Assembly (NCBI RefSeq): GCF_002015035.1
Contig: NZ_MUXY01000011.1
Location: forward strand, 1-64,000
Direction of reading: 5' to 3'
DNA length: 64,000 nucleotides
DNA from: Haemophilus parahaemolyticus
GTDB taxonomy: Bacteria > Pseudomonadota > Gammaproteobacteria > Enterobacterales > Pasteurellaceae
Shown: positions 32,896 through 43,167 of the stretch, piece after piece
How the letters are laid out: the number at the start of each line of letters is the position of its first letter
Numbering within the stretch: position 1 is the first letter of the stretch
Program-made: the position numbers and the translations under genes
The notes under the pieces: model-generated
Seen by the model: only the letters and a program-made list of their open reading frames with translations
Told to the model about the DNA's origin: nothing
Database searches by the model: none

Positions 32896-33831
32896 ATGAA
32901 CTACTTACAAACCGCCAAAGAAACCCTTGACCTTTATACCCAAGAAATTGACCGCTTGAAGCAGCGGTTATCAGATGAATTTAACCAAGCCGTTGAATTA
33001 ATGCTCCACTGCGAAGGGCGTGTTGTCGTGGCAGGAATTGGAAAATCAGGCTTAGTGGGCAAAAAAATGGTGGCAACTTTTGCTTCCACGGGTACACCAA
33101 GCTTTTTCTTACATCCGACCGAAGCATTCCACGGTGATTTGGGTATGCTCAAACCGATTGATGTGGTGATTTTAATCTCTAATAGTGGCGAAACCGATGA
33201 TGTGAATAAACTCATTCCAAGCCTGAAAAGTTTCGGAAATAAGATCATTGCGATTACGGGTAACCCGCATTCAACGTTGGGTAAATATGCCGATGTGGTG
33301 TTAAATATTCACGTGGAGCGGGAAGCCTGCCCAAATAACCTTGCTCCGACCACTTCAACGCTGGTTACCATGGCATTGGGTGATGCTTTGGCGATTGCCT
33401 TGATTAACGCTCGCGACTTCCGTGCTGAAGATTTTGCACGCTTCCACCCAGGTGGTAGTTTAGGGCGTAAATTGCTCTGTAGAGTGCGTGATGTGATGAA
33501 TCCAAACGTGCCTGTGGCTGAACCAAGTGCGACTTTCAGTGAGTGCCTTTCTGTAATGAACGAAGGCAGAATGGGCGTAGCGGTGATTATGCAAGCGGGC
33601 GAATTATGTGGCATTATTACCGATGGTGATATTCGTCGTACGCTCGCAAAATTCGGGGCAGAAAGCCTGAATAAAACTGCTGAGCAGATTATGAGCCGTA
33701 GTCCGAAAACCATTGCTGATAGCACTTTCTTGGGCAAAGCTGAAGAGATGATGAAAGCACTGCATATTCACTCGCTAGTTGCGTTAGATGAGCACGGCAA
33801 AGTGAGTGGGTTGATAGAATTTTCGAATTAG
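32896..33831 (+). CDS. kdsD: D-arabinose 5-phosphate isomerase
   Basis: Interconverts ribulose 5-phosphate and arabinose 5-phosphate, the first step to the KDO of lipopolysaccharide. About 311 residues from the ATG at 32896 ([11 protein letters not shown]), which follows AAGGAT; an ATG at 32863 gives an unlikely extension. An N-terminal SIS domain ([44 protein letters not shown]) is followed by two CBS domains (VRDVMN..., [12 protein letters not shown]). Without a capsule locus beside it, KdsD is more likely than KpsF. Confidence 0.93.
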   Translation: MNYLQTAKETLDLYTQEIDRLKQRLSDEFNQAVELMLHCEGRVVVAGIGKSGLVGKKMVATFASTGTPSFFLHPTEAFHGDLGMLKPIDVVILISNSGETDDVNKLIPSLKSFGNKIIAITGNPHSTLGKYADVVLNIHVEREACPNNLAPTTSTLVTMALGDALAIALINARDFRAEDFARFHPGGSLGRKLLCRVRDVMNPNVPVAEPSATFSECLSVMNEGRMGVAVIMQAGELCGIITDGDIRRTLAKFGAESLNKTAEQIMSRSPKTIADSTFLGKAEEMMKALHIHSLVALDEHGKVSGLIEFSN

Positions 33832-33907
33832 TCGCAAGTATTTTTGCAATGTCTACAAGCTCCCTCAAGCGGTGACATTGACCTTATTTTTTGCAAAAGG
33901 ATATGAT

Positions 33908-34918
33908 ATGACAGCAACTTACTCCGCCCCGGTTACCGTGCTTGGTGCAGGCTCTTACGGCACAGCATTAGCGATTGCACTTGCACGCAACGGACACAAA
34001 ACTTACCTCTGGGGACATCAGCCTGAAGCCATGGCAAAATTGGCTGAAGAGAGAATGAACCAAACCTTTTTGCCTGATATTCCTTTCCCTGAGGCACTTG
34101 AAATTGAAAGCGATTTAGCACAAGCATTAAGTAAAGCACGTGATTTACTGATTGTTGTTCCAAGCCACGTATTTGCCGAAGTGCTACAAAATATCAAACC
34201 GTTTATTCGCCCTGAACATCGTATTATGTGGGCAACCAAAGGCTTGGAACGCAACACTGGTCGATTATTGCAAACGGTGGCTGAAGAGATTTTAGGTAAA
34301 TCACACTCACTAGCGGTCTTATCTGGTCCTACTTTTGCAAAAGAACTCGCAGCTGGTTTGCCTACCGCCATTGCCCTTGCTTCAAACGACTCACAATTTG
34401 CGGATGAAATGCAACAACGCATTCATTGCTCAAAAACTTTCCGTGTCTATATCAACAATGATATGGTCGGTGTTCAATTAGGTGGAGCGATTAAAAATGT
34501 AATTGCAATTGGGGCAGGTGTTTCAGATGGAATGGGCTTCGGGGCAAATGCTCGCACCGCGTTGATTACCCGTGGTTTGGTTGAAATCAGCCGTTTGGGT
34601 GCTTCACTTGGAGCTGATCCAAAAACCTTTATGGGAATGGCAGGCTTGGGCGATTTGGTGCTCACTTGTACCGACAACCAATCACGCAACCGTCGTTTCG
34701 GTTTAGCATTAGGACAAGGCAAAAAAGCAGACGATATTATTGAAGAAATCGGACAAGTGGTGGAGGGCTTCTACAATACTAAAGAGGCTTATTTACTCGC
34801 TCAAAAACAAGGGGTAGAAATGCCCATCGTCGAGCAAATCTACCAAATGCTGTTCGAAGGAAAAAGTGCCGTGGATGTTGCCAAAGCTTTGTTAGGACGC
34901 GAGCGTAAAGGCGAGTAA
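33908..34918 (+). CDS. gpsA: Glycerol-3-phosphate dehydrogenase [NAD(P)+]
   Basis: Reduces dihydroxyacetone phosphate to sn-glycerol 3-phosphate for phospholipids. About 336 residues from the ATG at 33908, which has AAAGGA at good spacing; the ATG at 33872 would add a hydrophobic leader without support. The dinucleotide fold [33 protein letters not shown], the catalytic lysine region [15 protein letters not shown] and [17 protein letters not shown] are visible. cysE follows 11 bp later. Confidence 0.97.
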   Translation: MTATYSAPVTVLGAGSYGTALAIALARNGHKTYLWGHQPEAMAKLAEERMNQTFLPDIPFPEALEIESDLAQALSKARDLLIVVPSHVFAEVLQNIKPFIRPEHRIMWATKGLERNTGRLLQTVAEEILGKSHSLAVLSGPTFAKELAAGLPTAIALASNDSQFADEMQQRIHCSKTFRVYINNDMVGVQLGGAIKNVIAIGAGVSDGMGFGANARTALITRGLVEISRLGASLGADPKTFMGMAGLGDLVLTCTDNQSRNRRFGLALGQGKKADDIIEEIGQVVEGFYNTKEAYLLAQKQGVEMPIVEQIYQMLFEGKSAVDVAKALLGRERKGE

Positions 34919-34929
34919 AAAGGAAGAAT

Positions 34930-35748
34930 ATGATAAACGCACAACAACAAGCCATCATCTGGCAAGAGATTCGTCAAGAAGCACAGGAATTGGTGGAAAG
35001 CGAACCCATGCTTGCTAGCTTTTTCCACGCAACTATTTTAAAACACCTTAATCTCGGTAGTTCGTTGAGCTATATTTTGGCGAATAAATTAGAAAATCCT
35101 ATTATGCCTGCGATTGCCCTGAAAGAAATTATTGAAGAGGCATATCGTGCTGAGCCGCAAATTATTTTGAGTGCAGCCTGCGATATTGATGCGGTTCGTA
35201 CCCGAGACCCTGCGGTAGATAAGTGGACAACGCCGCTGCTTTATCTCAAAGGCTTCCACGCCTTACAAAGCTATCGCGTAACCCATTATTTGTGGAAGCA
35301 AGGTCGCAAAGCGTTAGCAGTTTATCTACAAAATGAGATCTCCGTCGCGTTTGATGTGGATATTCACCCTGCCGCACGTGTCGGCTGTGGCATTATGTTT
35401 GACCACGCAACAGGCATTGTCGTGGGCGAAACCGCGGTAATCGAAAATGATGTGTCGATTCTGCAAGGTGTGACTCTTGGTGGTACGGGAAAAGAACATG
35501 GTGATCGTCACCCGAAAATTCGCGAGGGCGTGATGATTGGTGCAGGTGCAAAAATTCTTGGCAATATCGAAATTGGGCAATACGCGAAAATTGGAGCAAA
35601 TTCAGTGGTGCTTCAGCCTGTACCCGATCATGCTACCGCTGCAGGTGTGCCTGCCAAAATTATCAGTAAATCTTCCGACCAAAAACCTGCCTTTGATATG
35701 AACCAATATTTTGAGGATACCCAAGGAATGTTTGGAGATGGGATTTAG
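34930..35748 (+). CDS. cysE: Serine acetyltransferase
   Basis: Makes O-acetylserine from serine and acetyl-CoA, the first step of cysteine synthesis. 272 residues: helical N-terminal domain (LASFFHATILKHLNL, CDIDAVRTRDPAVDKW), then a left-handed beta-helix of hexapeptide repeats (DIHPAARVGCGIMFDHATGI with catalytic His/Asp, TLGGTGKEHGDRHPKI). The C-terminal tail ends in GDGI, the type of terminal isoleucine that docks in CysK. Likely co-transcribed with gpsA; a strong terminator follows. Confidence 0.97.
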   Translation: MINAQQQAIIWQEIRQEAQELVESEPMLASFFHATILKHLNLGSSLSYILANKLENPIMPAIALKEIIEEAYRAEPQIILSAACDIDAVRTRDPAVDKWTTPLLYLKGFHALQSYRVTHYLWKQGRKALAVYLQNEISVAFDVDIHPAARVGCGIMFDHATGIVVGETAVIENDVSILQGVTLGGTGKEHGDRHPKIREGVMIGAGAKILGNIEIGQYAKIGANSVVLQPVPDHATAAGVPAKIISKSSDQKPAFDMNQYFEDTQGMFGDGI

Positions 35749-35762
35749 CATAATACGAATGG

Positions 35763-35801
35763 AAAAAGACCGCTTGTCGTCATAATACAAGCGGTCTTTT
35801 T
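35763..35801. terminator. Bidirectional terminator from paired uptake signals
   Basis: AAAAAGACCGCTTGT (35763-35777) and ACAAGCGGTCTTTTT (35787-35801) form a 15-bp stem with A/T runs on both sides, between convergent cysE and the MFS pseudogene. Confidence 0.9.
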
Positions 35802-36697
35802 TTAGACTTTTTTACGTAAATGATCGCCATCGGTGTTGTGTAATTTTAAGACTGTCCACACCAGCAAAATGGCAAAAATAGTTGAGGTTAAAAAGGTGTA
35901 ACTAAAGGCTTGTTGCAGGGCTTCTCCTTCGTTGCCGAAGTATTGGCGGTACATCGTCAGAATAATAGAGGAAACGGCAATGCCGAAGCCAATCCCAAGT
36001 TGTTGCACGATGCTTAACATGGTCGAACCTGCACCTGCTTGTTCTGGTGAGAGATCGCCCACCGCAAGGGTGTTAACGGCAGTGAAAATCATCGACATAC
36101 AAGCCCCATACCACATCAAGTTGAGCACCACCCAAACCAATGAGGTTTGTTGTTCAATCCACGCCATTGAAACTACTGAGCCTGCCATTAAAATTGAGGA
36201 AATTAAAAGCGTCATTTTATAGCCTAATCGGTTCAGAATTCGTCCAATCAGAGTTTTAAAAATCACTGACATCAATGTAATCGGAGCAAGCAACCAGCCA
36301 GACATTTCTGCACTATAACCAAATGAAAGTTGAAACATGAGCGGTAGCAAAAATGGCAGACCTGAGCTTGAAAGGCGGATAAAAATATTGGCGATAATGC
36401 CAAGGTTGAAGGTGCGCGTGTGGAAAAGCGAAAGCGGTAAAATTGCTTTTTCGTTATTATGTGAATAAAAGCCGTAATCGTCGCTGCCCAAGCGGTAAGC
36501 GGTATAAAAAGAGCCACCGAAAGCGAATAGGCGATAATTGCCATCTGCATTTCAAATGCTGGTTCATGCAAATCTGCTGCAATGCTAGGCAGGGCGGTGT
36601 TGAGGATGGTGGCATCGAGGCTTTGCATAAAAAGAGCCATTGCAGCCACCCAAGCGAGACCTTTGTAGTTTTGGAGATGAGGTTGAGATTGGGGCAT
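35802..36697 (-). pseudogene. MFS multidrug exporter (MdtD/EmrB type), internally deleted and frameshifted
   Basis: The N-terminal 50-70 residues ([33 protein letters not shown]) match the first two helices of a 14-helix DHA2 exporter. In a different frame, from about 36490 to 35802, come the last 220 residues ([20 protein letters not shown] ... FSYTFLTSTIFAILL). Roughly 160-170 residues between them are missing, and the frame changes near 36490-36504. At that point the DNA reads AAGCGGTAAGCGGT, two uptake-signal cores in tandem, which may have promoted the deletion. It cannot make a functional transporter. Confidence 0.9.
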
Positions 36698-37018
36698 TTG
36701 CGATCCTTAATTTATTATGAGTTCCGCTAATCCCTACTGCCACAAACGCTTGTGTTTGAACGTTGCTTTAGCAACGGCACGAAGTGTGAGCACAGCGAGT
36801 AAATCTCCCCTCCTCTCTTGGCTAAAGAGAGGAGGGGAGATTTGGTAGAAGTTAAAACGAAGAAATTAGTTTGTAAATTATACTATGTAAAAACATACAA
36901 AACCTTGATATAACCCAAAATTCTATTCCGTTCCATTTGCTTATAAACCTGAGCAATTTACTCTACCTTTAATTGTGCTATGATGTGGACAATAATTTTC
37001 CTCTTAAAAGGACACAAA
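36698..37018. other. Intergenic region before gshAB
   Basis: This 321-bp stretch holds the hairpin GTTGCT-tt-AGCAAC near 36753-36767, a perfect 19-bp hairpin at 36801-36843 and AT-rich DNA likely to carry the gshAB promoter (AGGACAC before its ATG). No gene is seen. Confidence 0.6.
36801..36843. repeat. Perfect 19-bp hairpin
   Basis: The arms at 36801-36819 and 36825-36843 (left arm begins AAATCTCCCCTCC) are exact reverse complements around the loop GGCTA. There is no T run and no adjacent gene end on the plus strand, so it looks more like a palindromic extragenic repeat than a terminator. Confidence 0.85.
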
Positions 37019-39304
37019 ATGAAATTACAGCAATGGATTAAGCAAAATCAGTTGGGATTACTGTTTCAACAAGGCAGTTTTGGTTTGGAAAAATAGAGCC
37101 AACGTATTGATGAAAACGGCAATATTGTCACTACACCACACCCTGCAGTGTTTGGTAATCGTGCCTACCACCCTTATATTCAAACCGATTTTGCAGAAAG
37201 TCAGTTAGAACTGATAACCCCGCCAAATAATAAGCTTGAAGATAGCCTACGTTGGCTTTCTGCGATTCACGAAGTTGTTTTACGTTCTTTACCTGAAAAT
37301 GAATTCATTTTTCCGTTTAGTATGCCAGCAGGCTTGCCACCTGAAAGTGCGATTCAAGAAGCCCAGCTCGATAATGTAGAAGACGTAAAATATCGAGAAC
37401 ATCTCTCGCAAAATTATGGCAAATATAAACAGATGGTGAGCGGTATTCATTACAACTTCCAACTCTCACCTGAATTTGTGAAAGCAGTGTTCAGCTTACA
37501 AAATGAGTATACGGAACTCAAAGATTTCCAAAACGCCTTATATATGAAATTGGCGAACAACTTCCTGCGTTATCAATGGATTTTGGTTTATCTGCTAGCT
37601 GCAACGCCAATGGTAGAAGCCAATTATTTTTCGCGAAACGGTGTTGAAAATTCACCGCTTGCAGCAGGGCAATTGGTGCGAAGCCTACGCTCTAGCCCTT
37701 ATGGTTATGTCAATTCGCCTGATGTGGTAGTGAACCACGACAGTCTTGAAAGCTATGTGGAAACGCTAGAAGAACAAGTGAAAGCAGGTCGTTTGATTGC
37801 AGAAAAAGAGTTCTATTCCAATGTGCGTTTGCGTGGGGCGAAAAAGGCACGTGAATTACTGGAAAAAGGCGTGCAATATGCCGAATTCCGCCTATTTGAC
37901 TTAAACCCGTTTGAGCCATATGGAATTAGTTTAAGCGATGCAAAATTTATTCACAGTTTCTTGCTCGGAATGCTATGGATAGATGAAACAGGCGGTCAAA
38001 AAGAGGTAGAACTTGGCAAACAACGTTTGTATCAAGTTGCCCTTGAAGATCCACGTGAACCAACGGTATTCCAAGCGGAAGGCGAGGCGGTATTACACCA
38101 AATTATTGAGATGCTGAAAACCATCAATGCGGACGAAAGTGTGATAAAAGCTACGGAAGAAAAATTGGCACAGCTTGCCGACCCAAGCCAAACAGTAAAC
38201 GGTAAATTGCTGAAAGAGATTGAACAAGCAGGCAGTTACAAAGCATTAGGTGCAAAACTTGCACAACAATACAAAGCCCAAGCCTTCGAGCGTTTTTATG
38301 CTCTCTCGGCATTCGACAATATGGAGCTTTCTACTCAAGCGTTGCTATTTGATTTGATTCAACAAGGCATTAGTACGGAAATTTTGGACGAAAACGATCA
38401 GTTCCTTGCCCTTAAATTTGGCGATCATCTTGAATACGTCAAAAACGGTAATATGACCAGCCACGACCAATACATATCACCACTGATTATGGAAAACAAA
38501 GTGGTGACCAAAAAAGTATTAGCGAAAGCAGGTTTTAATGTGCCGAAAAGCATTGAGTTTACCAATGTGGAACAAGCTGTAGCACACTATCCGCTCTTTG
38601 AAGGTAGAGCGGTGGTCATCAAGCCGAAATCGACCAATTACGGCTTAGGCATCACGATTTTTCAACAAGGCGTAAGCAACCGTGAAGACTTCACTAAGGC
38701 GATTGAAATCGCTTTCCGCGAAGACAAAGAGGTGATGGTGGAAGATTATTTAGTCGGCACAGAATATCGTTTCTTCGTGCTAGGCGATGAAACCTTGGCG
38801 GTATTGCTCCGCGTGCCTGCAAATGTTGTAGGCGACGGAGTGCAAACAGTGCGTGAATTAGTGGCAGCGAAAAATACCGATCCACTACGTGGCGATGGAT
38901 CCCGTTCGCCACTGAAAAAAATTGCTTTGGGAGACATTGAATTATTGCAGCTTAAAGAACAAGGCTTAACGCCAGATAGCGTGCCTGCAAGCGGTCAAAT
39001 TGTGCAACTACGTGCCAATTCCAACATCAGCACGGGTGGCGACTCCATTGATATGACCGACCAAATGCACGACAGCTATAAACAACTTGCTGTCGGCATC
39101 GCCCACGCGATGGGTGCGAAAGTGTGCGGGGTGGATTTGATTATTCCTGATTTAACGAAACCTGCCGAGCCATCGCTTAGCTCCTGGGGCGTGATTGAAG
39201 CCAACTTCAACCCAATGATGATGATGCATATTTTCCCATACCAAGGTAAATCAAGACGATTGACTAAAAATGTGATTAAGATGTTGTTTCCTGAGGTGGT
39301 TTAA
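37019..39304 (+). pseudogene. gshAB: Bifunctional glutathione synthetase GshAB (GshF) with in-frame amber at codon 26
   Basis: Fuses gamma-glutamate-cysteine ligase with an ATP-grasp glutathione synthetase domain. The frame opens at the ATG at 37019 (MKLQQWIKQNQLGLLFQQG...FGLEK), meets TAG at 37094-37096, and stays open from there to 39304; 762 codons fit the family. Relatives have glutamate at the stop position, so a single GAG-to-TAG change is enough. Visible beyond it: FAESQLELITPP, SMPAGLPPESA, GIHYNFQLS, and ATP-grasp VIKPKSTNYGLGITIF and VIEANFNPMMMMH. Re-initiation at the ATG at 37148 would lose 43 residues of the ligase domain. The rest is undamaged, so the mutation is recent, suppressed, or a sequencing error. 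Confidence 0.88.
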
Positions 39305-39359
39305 TTAATAAACATTTAGCAAAAGAAACATGATTTATTGGACTGCAGGATTTGATTTT

Positions 39360-39380
39360 GCCTCTGACGAGCTCAGAGGC
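39360..39380. terminator. Hairpin after gshAB
   Basis: GCCTCTGA (39360-39367) pairs with TCAGAGGC (39373-39380) around a 5-nt loop, 55 bp after the gshAB stop. No T run follows, so terminator function is uncertain. Confidence 0.4.
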
Positions 39381-39461
39381 GACTTGATAAGTATAATGAG
39401 CATAGCTCTATACAATGCAATAGATTCGGCGCATATAAACTCCCTTTAATTAGGGTTTAAG

Positions 39462-40169
39462 TTACATTTTTAAATAAAAATCACGGGTCAGAACCACAAA
39501 TTCGGGCGTGTATTGGTTTTGTTCGTTATAAATCACAAGCGGTTTAATTTTGCAATCCAAATGTTCAAACTGAAAGGTTAAAATCAATCGTTTCGGAGAT
39601 TGCCCATTTTTAGTGATGATTTGGTAAATTTTAGTGCAAAATAATCCGCTTTTTTTGCTCTGTTCGAGCAGTTTTTCCGCCTCTTGAGTAGGCAAAATAA
39701 AGCTGATTTTCCCTGTTTGAGCAAGCCATTTTTTCGCTTGCATCAACCAATCAAAATGGCTTTTTTGAAGACTGCGGGCAAGATCGCGTTCTGCAGTTCG
39801 GCTGGCAAGGCTGTCACGAAAATAGGGCGGGTTCGACACAATCAGATCGAATTTTTGTGGAAAATCGCTCTCAAAGATATCGCCTTGTTGAATAGAAATT
39901 CTCCTTTTCCACGTAGAATGTTGTGCATTTTCAACCGCTTGTTGGTAAGCATTTGGCTCTAACTCAAGGGCGGTAATGTCACAATTTTCCTCTGTTCGCT
40001 GTGCAAGCATTATCGCAATCAAGCCTGTACCTGTACCGAGGTCAAGAATTTGCTTGGCATTTTTTATTTCCGCCATTGCCCCAAGCAAAATGCCATCGGT
40101 ATTGACTTTCATCGCACATCTATCGTGGGCGATAAAAAATTTTTTAAATTGAAATCCTGATTTTTTCAT
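39462..40169 (-). CDS. trmN6: tRNA1(Val) (adenine(37)-N6)-methyltransferase
   Basis: SAM-dependent methyltransferase (YfiC) that makes m6A37 in tRNA-Val. 235 residues: SAM motif LDLGTGTGLIAIMLAQR (about 42-58), acidic ALELEP, and the catalytic amino-methylase motif NPPY in DLIVSNPPYFRDS (about 110-122). The N-terminal FKKFFIAHDRCAMKVNTDGILLG segment is typical. It is divergent from the M48 lipoprotein gene. Confidence 0.94.
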   Translation of the reverse strand: MKKSGFQFKKFFIAHDRCAMKVNTDGILLGAMAEIKNAKQILDLGTGTGLIAIMLAQRTEENCDITALELEPNAYQQAVENAQHSTWKRRISIQQGDIFESDFPQKFDLIVSNPPYFRDSLASRTAERDLARSLQKSHFDWLMQAKKWLAQTGKISFILPTQEAEKLLEQSKKSGLFCTKIYQIITKNGQSPKRLILTFQFEHLDCKIKPLVIYNEQNQYTPEFVVLTRDFYLKM

Positions 40170-40256
40170 TTTGGGGTTATTTTGTAGAAAGATGGGCTAT
40201 AATCTCATTGTTTTTCATCTTCGACAACCTAAGACAGAGATTTAAATGAGGATACA

Positions 40257-41003
40257 ATGAAACCATTAAAAAAGATTGCATTAGTCGCAATACTGAGTAC
40301 TTTTTTGACCGCTTGTATGAGTACGCAACAAATTAACGCAGAAGCTTCGCAAGGTTATAGGCAAATGAAACAACAAAATGCCAAAGCGATTGATACTAGC
40401 TCCGTAACTGCTCAACGGGTACATAAAATTTTTAATAAAATGAAACCTTATGCAGAACAAGAAAATAAAACGGGCGTACCATTCCAATGGGAAATTACCG
40501 TTTTTCGTACCAATGAACTCAATGCGTGGGCAATGCCTGGTGGCAAAATGGGCTTCTATACGGGTTTGGTTGAAAAGCTCAATATGAATGATGATGAGAT
40601 TGCTACCGTAATGGGGCATGAAATGGCTCACGCCTTACAAGAACACGGTAAATCTTCTCGTAATGTGACATTGATTACAGGTATTGTGGGACAAGTTGCA
40701 GATGCGGCAGTGACTGCAACAACGGGTGTTGATACTCAAGGTTTGTTAAGTGTTGGAACTGATTTAATTGCGAATAAACCGTTTTCACGCAGCCAAGAAA
40801 CAGAAGCCGATGAAGTGGGCTTGATGTTGATGGCAAAATCAGGGTATAACCCTTCGGCTGCACCAAATGTGTGGGTAAAAATGAGCCAAGCCGGTGGTAG
40901 CGGTGGCGGGATTTTCTCTACTCATCCTTCAAATGCGGATCGGCAAAAAAATCTAGAACGTTTAATTCCTGATGCGATGAAGCTTTACAAAGCGGGTCGA
41001 TAG
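40257..41003 (+). CDS. M48 family metalloprotease lipoprotein (LoiP/YggG-like)
   Basis: A 248-residue lipoprotein: signal with lipobox FLTAC (cysteine 20), then a Zn-metalloprotease domain with HEMAH (MGHEMAHAL, about 122-130), the downstream third ligand in SRQSETEADEVGL-type sequence (SRSQETEADEVGLMLM here) and THPSNADRQKNLERL near the end. Relatives such as E. coli LoiP act on outer-membrane or periplasmic proteins. It follows MKPLKK with AGGAT upstream. Monocistronic, divergent from trmN6. Confidence 0.93.
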   Translation: MKPLKKIALVAILSTFLTACMSTQQINAEASQGYRQMKQQNAKAIDTSSVTAQRVHKIFNKMKPYAEQENKTGVPFQWEITVFRTNELNAWAMPGGKMGFYTGLVEKLNMNDDEIATVMGHEMAHALQEHGKSSRNVTLITGIVGQVADAAVTATTGVDTQGLLSVGTDLIANKPFSRSQETEADEVGLMLMAKSGYNPSAAPNVWVKMSQAGGSGGGIFSTHPSNADRQKNLERLIPDAMKLYKAGR

Positions 41004-41050
41004 CTAATATACATAAGGGCGAATACAATGCGATCTTTACCTCAAATATT

Positions 41051-41086
41051 GCACTAAACTTCTAACTGATTAAAGTGCAGATTTTT
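41051..41086 (-). repeat. Truncated copy of the dispersed 50-bp hairpin repeat
   Basis: Read on the minus strand, AAAAATCTGCACTTTAATCA followed by GTTAGAAGTTTAGTGC matches the left two thirds of the copies at 51738-51787 and 56356-56405. The right arm (AACTTTTGGGGTGCAGAT) is missing. Confidence 0.8.
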
Positions 41087-41281
41087 ACGGTCAAATTCTA
41101 GATAGCTCTCTAAAGGTAACCTGATAAAACGCCTGAAAAATTGTTTTGTGGAAACGCTTACTTTTTATTGTGATTTGTCAGATTAAGTCTGATCTTCTAT
41201 AGGGAAAGGCGATTCTGGTGTATAATCTCCCCCATATTAATATCAGCAGAAATATTTAGCGGAACACAAAAGGAGTTGCAT

Positions 41282-41899
41282 ATGAGCCAATTTTTCTACA
41301 TTCACCCTGAAAATCCGCAGCCTCGTTTGATTAACCAAGCGGTTGAAATTATTCGTAAAGGTGGTGTGATTATTTACCCGACCGATTCAGGCTATGCTCT
41401 TGGTTGTGGGATTGGGGAAAAATCGGCGATGGAACGCATCGTAAGAATTCGCCAACTGCCTGAAAATCATAATTTCACGCTGGTGTGCAGCGATTTATCG
41501 GAGCTTTCTACCTATGCGATGGTGGATAATCAAGCCTATCGCTTGATGAAAAATAACGTGCCGAATCCGTACACTTTTATTCTACCTGCTACTAAAGATG
41601 TGCCGCGTAGGCTACAAACTAAGCGTAAAACCATCGGAATTCGAGTGCCAGATAATGCGATCGCATTAGCATTGATTGCTGCCCTTGGCGAACCACTGCT
41701 TTCTTGTTCTTTGATGTTACCTAGCGAAGACATGACGCAGTCGGATCCCGAAGAAATCCGTACTCTTTTAGAACACCAAGTGGATTTGATTATTCACGGT
41801 GGTTATTTAGGCGTTGAGCCGACAACGGTTGTTGATTTAACTGGCGACAGCCCAGAGATTATCCGCGAGGGATCAGGCAGCCTCACGCCATTTATTTAA
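41282..41899 (+). CDS. yciO: YciO family protein (Sua5/YrdC-like)
   Basis: A 205-residue YrdC-fold protein beginning MSQFFYIHPENPQPRLINQA. It has GGVIIYPTDSGYALGCGIG, RIRQLPENHNFTLVC and the tail REGSGSLTPFI. YrdC/Sua5 members make threonylcarbamoyl-AMP for tRNA t6A; the YciO branch does not replace them well and its role is uncertain. The ATG at 41282 is chosen because AGGAG sits at ideal spacing; the frame could start two codons earlier at a TTG. rluB follows 48 bp later. Confidence 0.93.
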   Translation: MSQFFYIHPENPQPRLINQAVEIIRKGGVIIYPTDSGYALGCGIGEKSAMERIVRIRQLPENHNFTLVCSDLSELSTYAMVDNQAYRLMKNNVPNPYTFILPATKDVPRRLQTKRKTIGIRVPDNAIALALIAALGEPLLSCSLMLPSEDMTQSDPEEIRTLLEHQVDLIIHGGYLGVEPTTVVDLTGDSPEIIREGSGSLTPFI

Positions 41900-41947
41900 A
41901 CCATTTTTAAAATATTTAGACGCTTGTGAAAGCGACAAGGACAAACA

Positions 41948-42988
41948 ATGAAAACCTTTCAAAATAAACAAAAACCAACATTTAATCGTCAATCTGATGA
42001 GAAAAAAGGAGCAAAAAATCCAGGCTTAGCGGAACGTAATGAACAGCGTGCGGCACGCCCAACTTCTCGCCCGCTTGCAAAAAAAATTGCAAAACCGACC
42101 GCTTCTTTAGATAAAGCCACTGAGAAAAAAGAGAAAGTTTTAGGCGAAAAATTACAGAAAATTTTAGCCCGTGCAGGGCAAGGCTCACGTCGTGAATTAG
42201 AAGAGGTAATTGCGGCAGGTCGCGTGAGTGTAGATGGTAAAATCGCTTCATTAGGTGATCGTGTTGTCGTTAGTTCGGCAACCAAAATCCGTATCGACGG
42301 GCACTTAATCAACATCATTCCAACCCAAAAAGAGATTTGCCGTGTGTTGATGTATTACAAACCTGAAGGCGAACTTTGTACTCGCTCTGATCCTGAAGGT
42401 CGAGCAACTGTTTTCGACCGCTTGCCACGTTTAACAGGCTCACGCTGGATTGCGGTGGGGCGTTTAGATATCAACACTTCGGGCTTATTGCTGTTTACCA
42501 CTGATGGTGAACTTGCCAACCGTTTAATGCACCCAAGTCGTGAAGTAGAGCGTGAATACTCCGTGCGTGTATTCGGCAACGTGGACGAAGCGATGTTACA
42601 ACGCTTACGCAAAGGTGTGCAGTTGGAAGACGGGCCTGCGAACTTCAAGCAAATTAAGGCGGTAGGCGGTACAGGCATCAACCAATGGTTTGATGTGACT
42701 TTAACTGAGGGGCGTAACCGCGAAGTACGTCGCTTATGGGAATCGCAAGAAGTGGAAGTGAGCCGTTTGATCCGCATTCGCTACGGTAACATTAAGCTCG
42801 AAAAAAGCTTACCACGTGGGGGCTGGGAAGAGATGGGGCTTGAGCAAGTGAACTATCTGCGTGAATTAGTTGGACTCCCTCTAGAAACGGAAACCAAAGT
42901 GGATGTGACTAAAAATAGAAGACGCACTAGCATCCGTCAAATTCGTAAGGCGGTCAAGCAGCATACAAAATATAAAGTAAAAAACTAA
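41948..42988 (+). CDS. rluB: 23S rRNA pseudouridine(2605) synthase
   Basis: 346 residues. A basic, low-complexity N-terminal extension (about 70 residues rich in Lys, Ala, Pro) precedes an S4 RNA-binding domain ([20 protein letters not shown]) and the RsuA/RluB catalytic domain with the active-site aspartate in [30 protein letters not shown] is also typical. The C-terminal tail is Lys/Arg-rich. The yciO-rluB neighbourhood also occurs in E. coli. A terminator follows. Confidence 0.95.
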   Translation: MKTFQNKQKPTFNRQSDEKKGAKNPGLAERNEQRAARPTSRPLAKKIAKPTASLDKATEKKEKVLGEKLQKILARAGQGSRRELEEVIAAGRVSVDGKIASLGDRVVVSSATKIRIDGHLINIIPTQKEICRVLMYYKPEGELCTRSDPEGRATVFDRLPRLTGSRWIAVGRLDINTSGLLLFTTDGELANRLMHPSREVEREYSVRVFGNVDEAMLQRLRKGVQLEDGPANFKQIKAVGGTGINQWFDVTLTEGRNREVRRLWESQEVEVSRLIRIRYGNIKLEKSLPRGGWEEMGLEQVNYLRELVGLPLETETKVDVTKNRRRTSIRQIRKAVKQHTKYKVKN

Positions 42989-43038
42989 TTTAGATATGAG
43001 TTAATTAGCGGTTCTTAAAAAATAGGTTTATTTAATTC

Positions 43039-43079
43039 AAGGACTAAGTGCTGTAATCTACAGGGCTTAGTCCTTTTAT
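43039..43079 (+). terminator. Rho-independent terminator after rluB
   Basis: AAGGACTAAG (43039-43048) pairs with CTTAGTCCTT (43066-43075); an inner CTGTA/TACAG stem extends it; TTATTTT follows. Confidence 0.85.
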
Positions 43080-43167
43080 TTTAGACTTTTTATTGTATAA
43101 AAATACTTTACTGTATATTAAATCAAGTGTAATATAACACAAGTTACTATTTATACAGGTATTCGGT

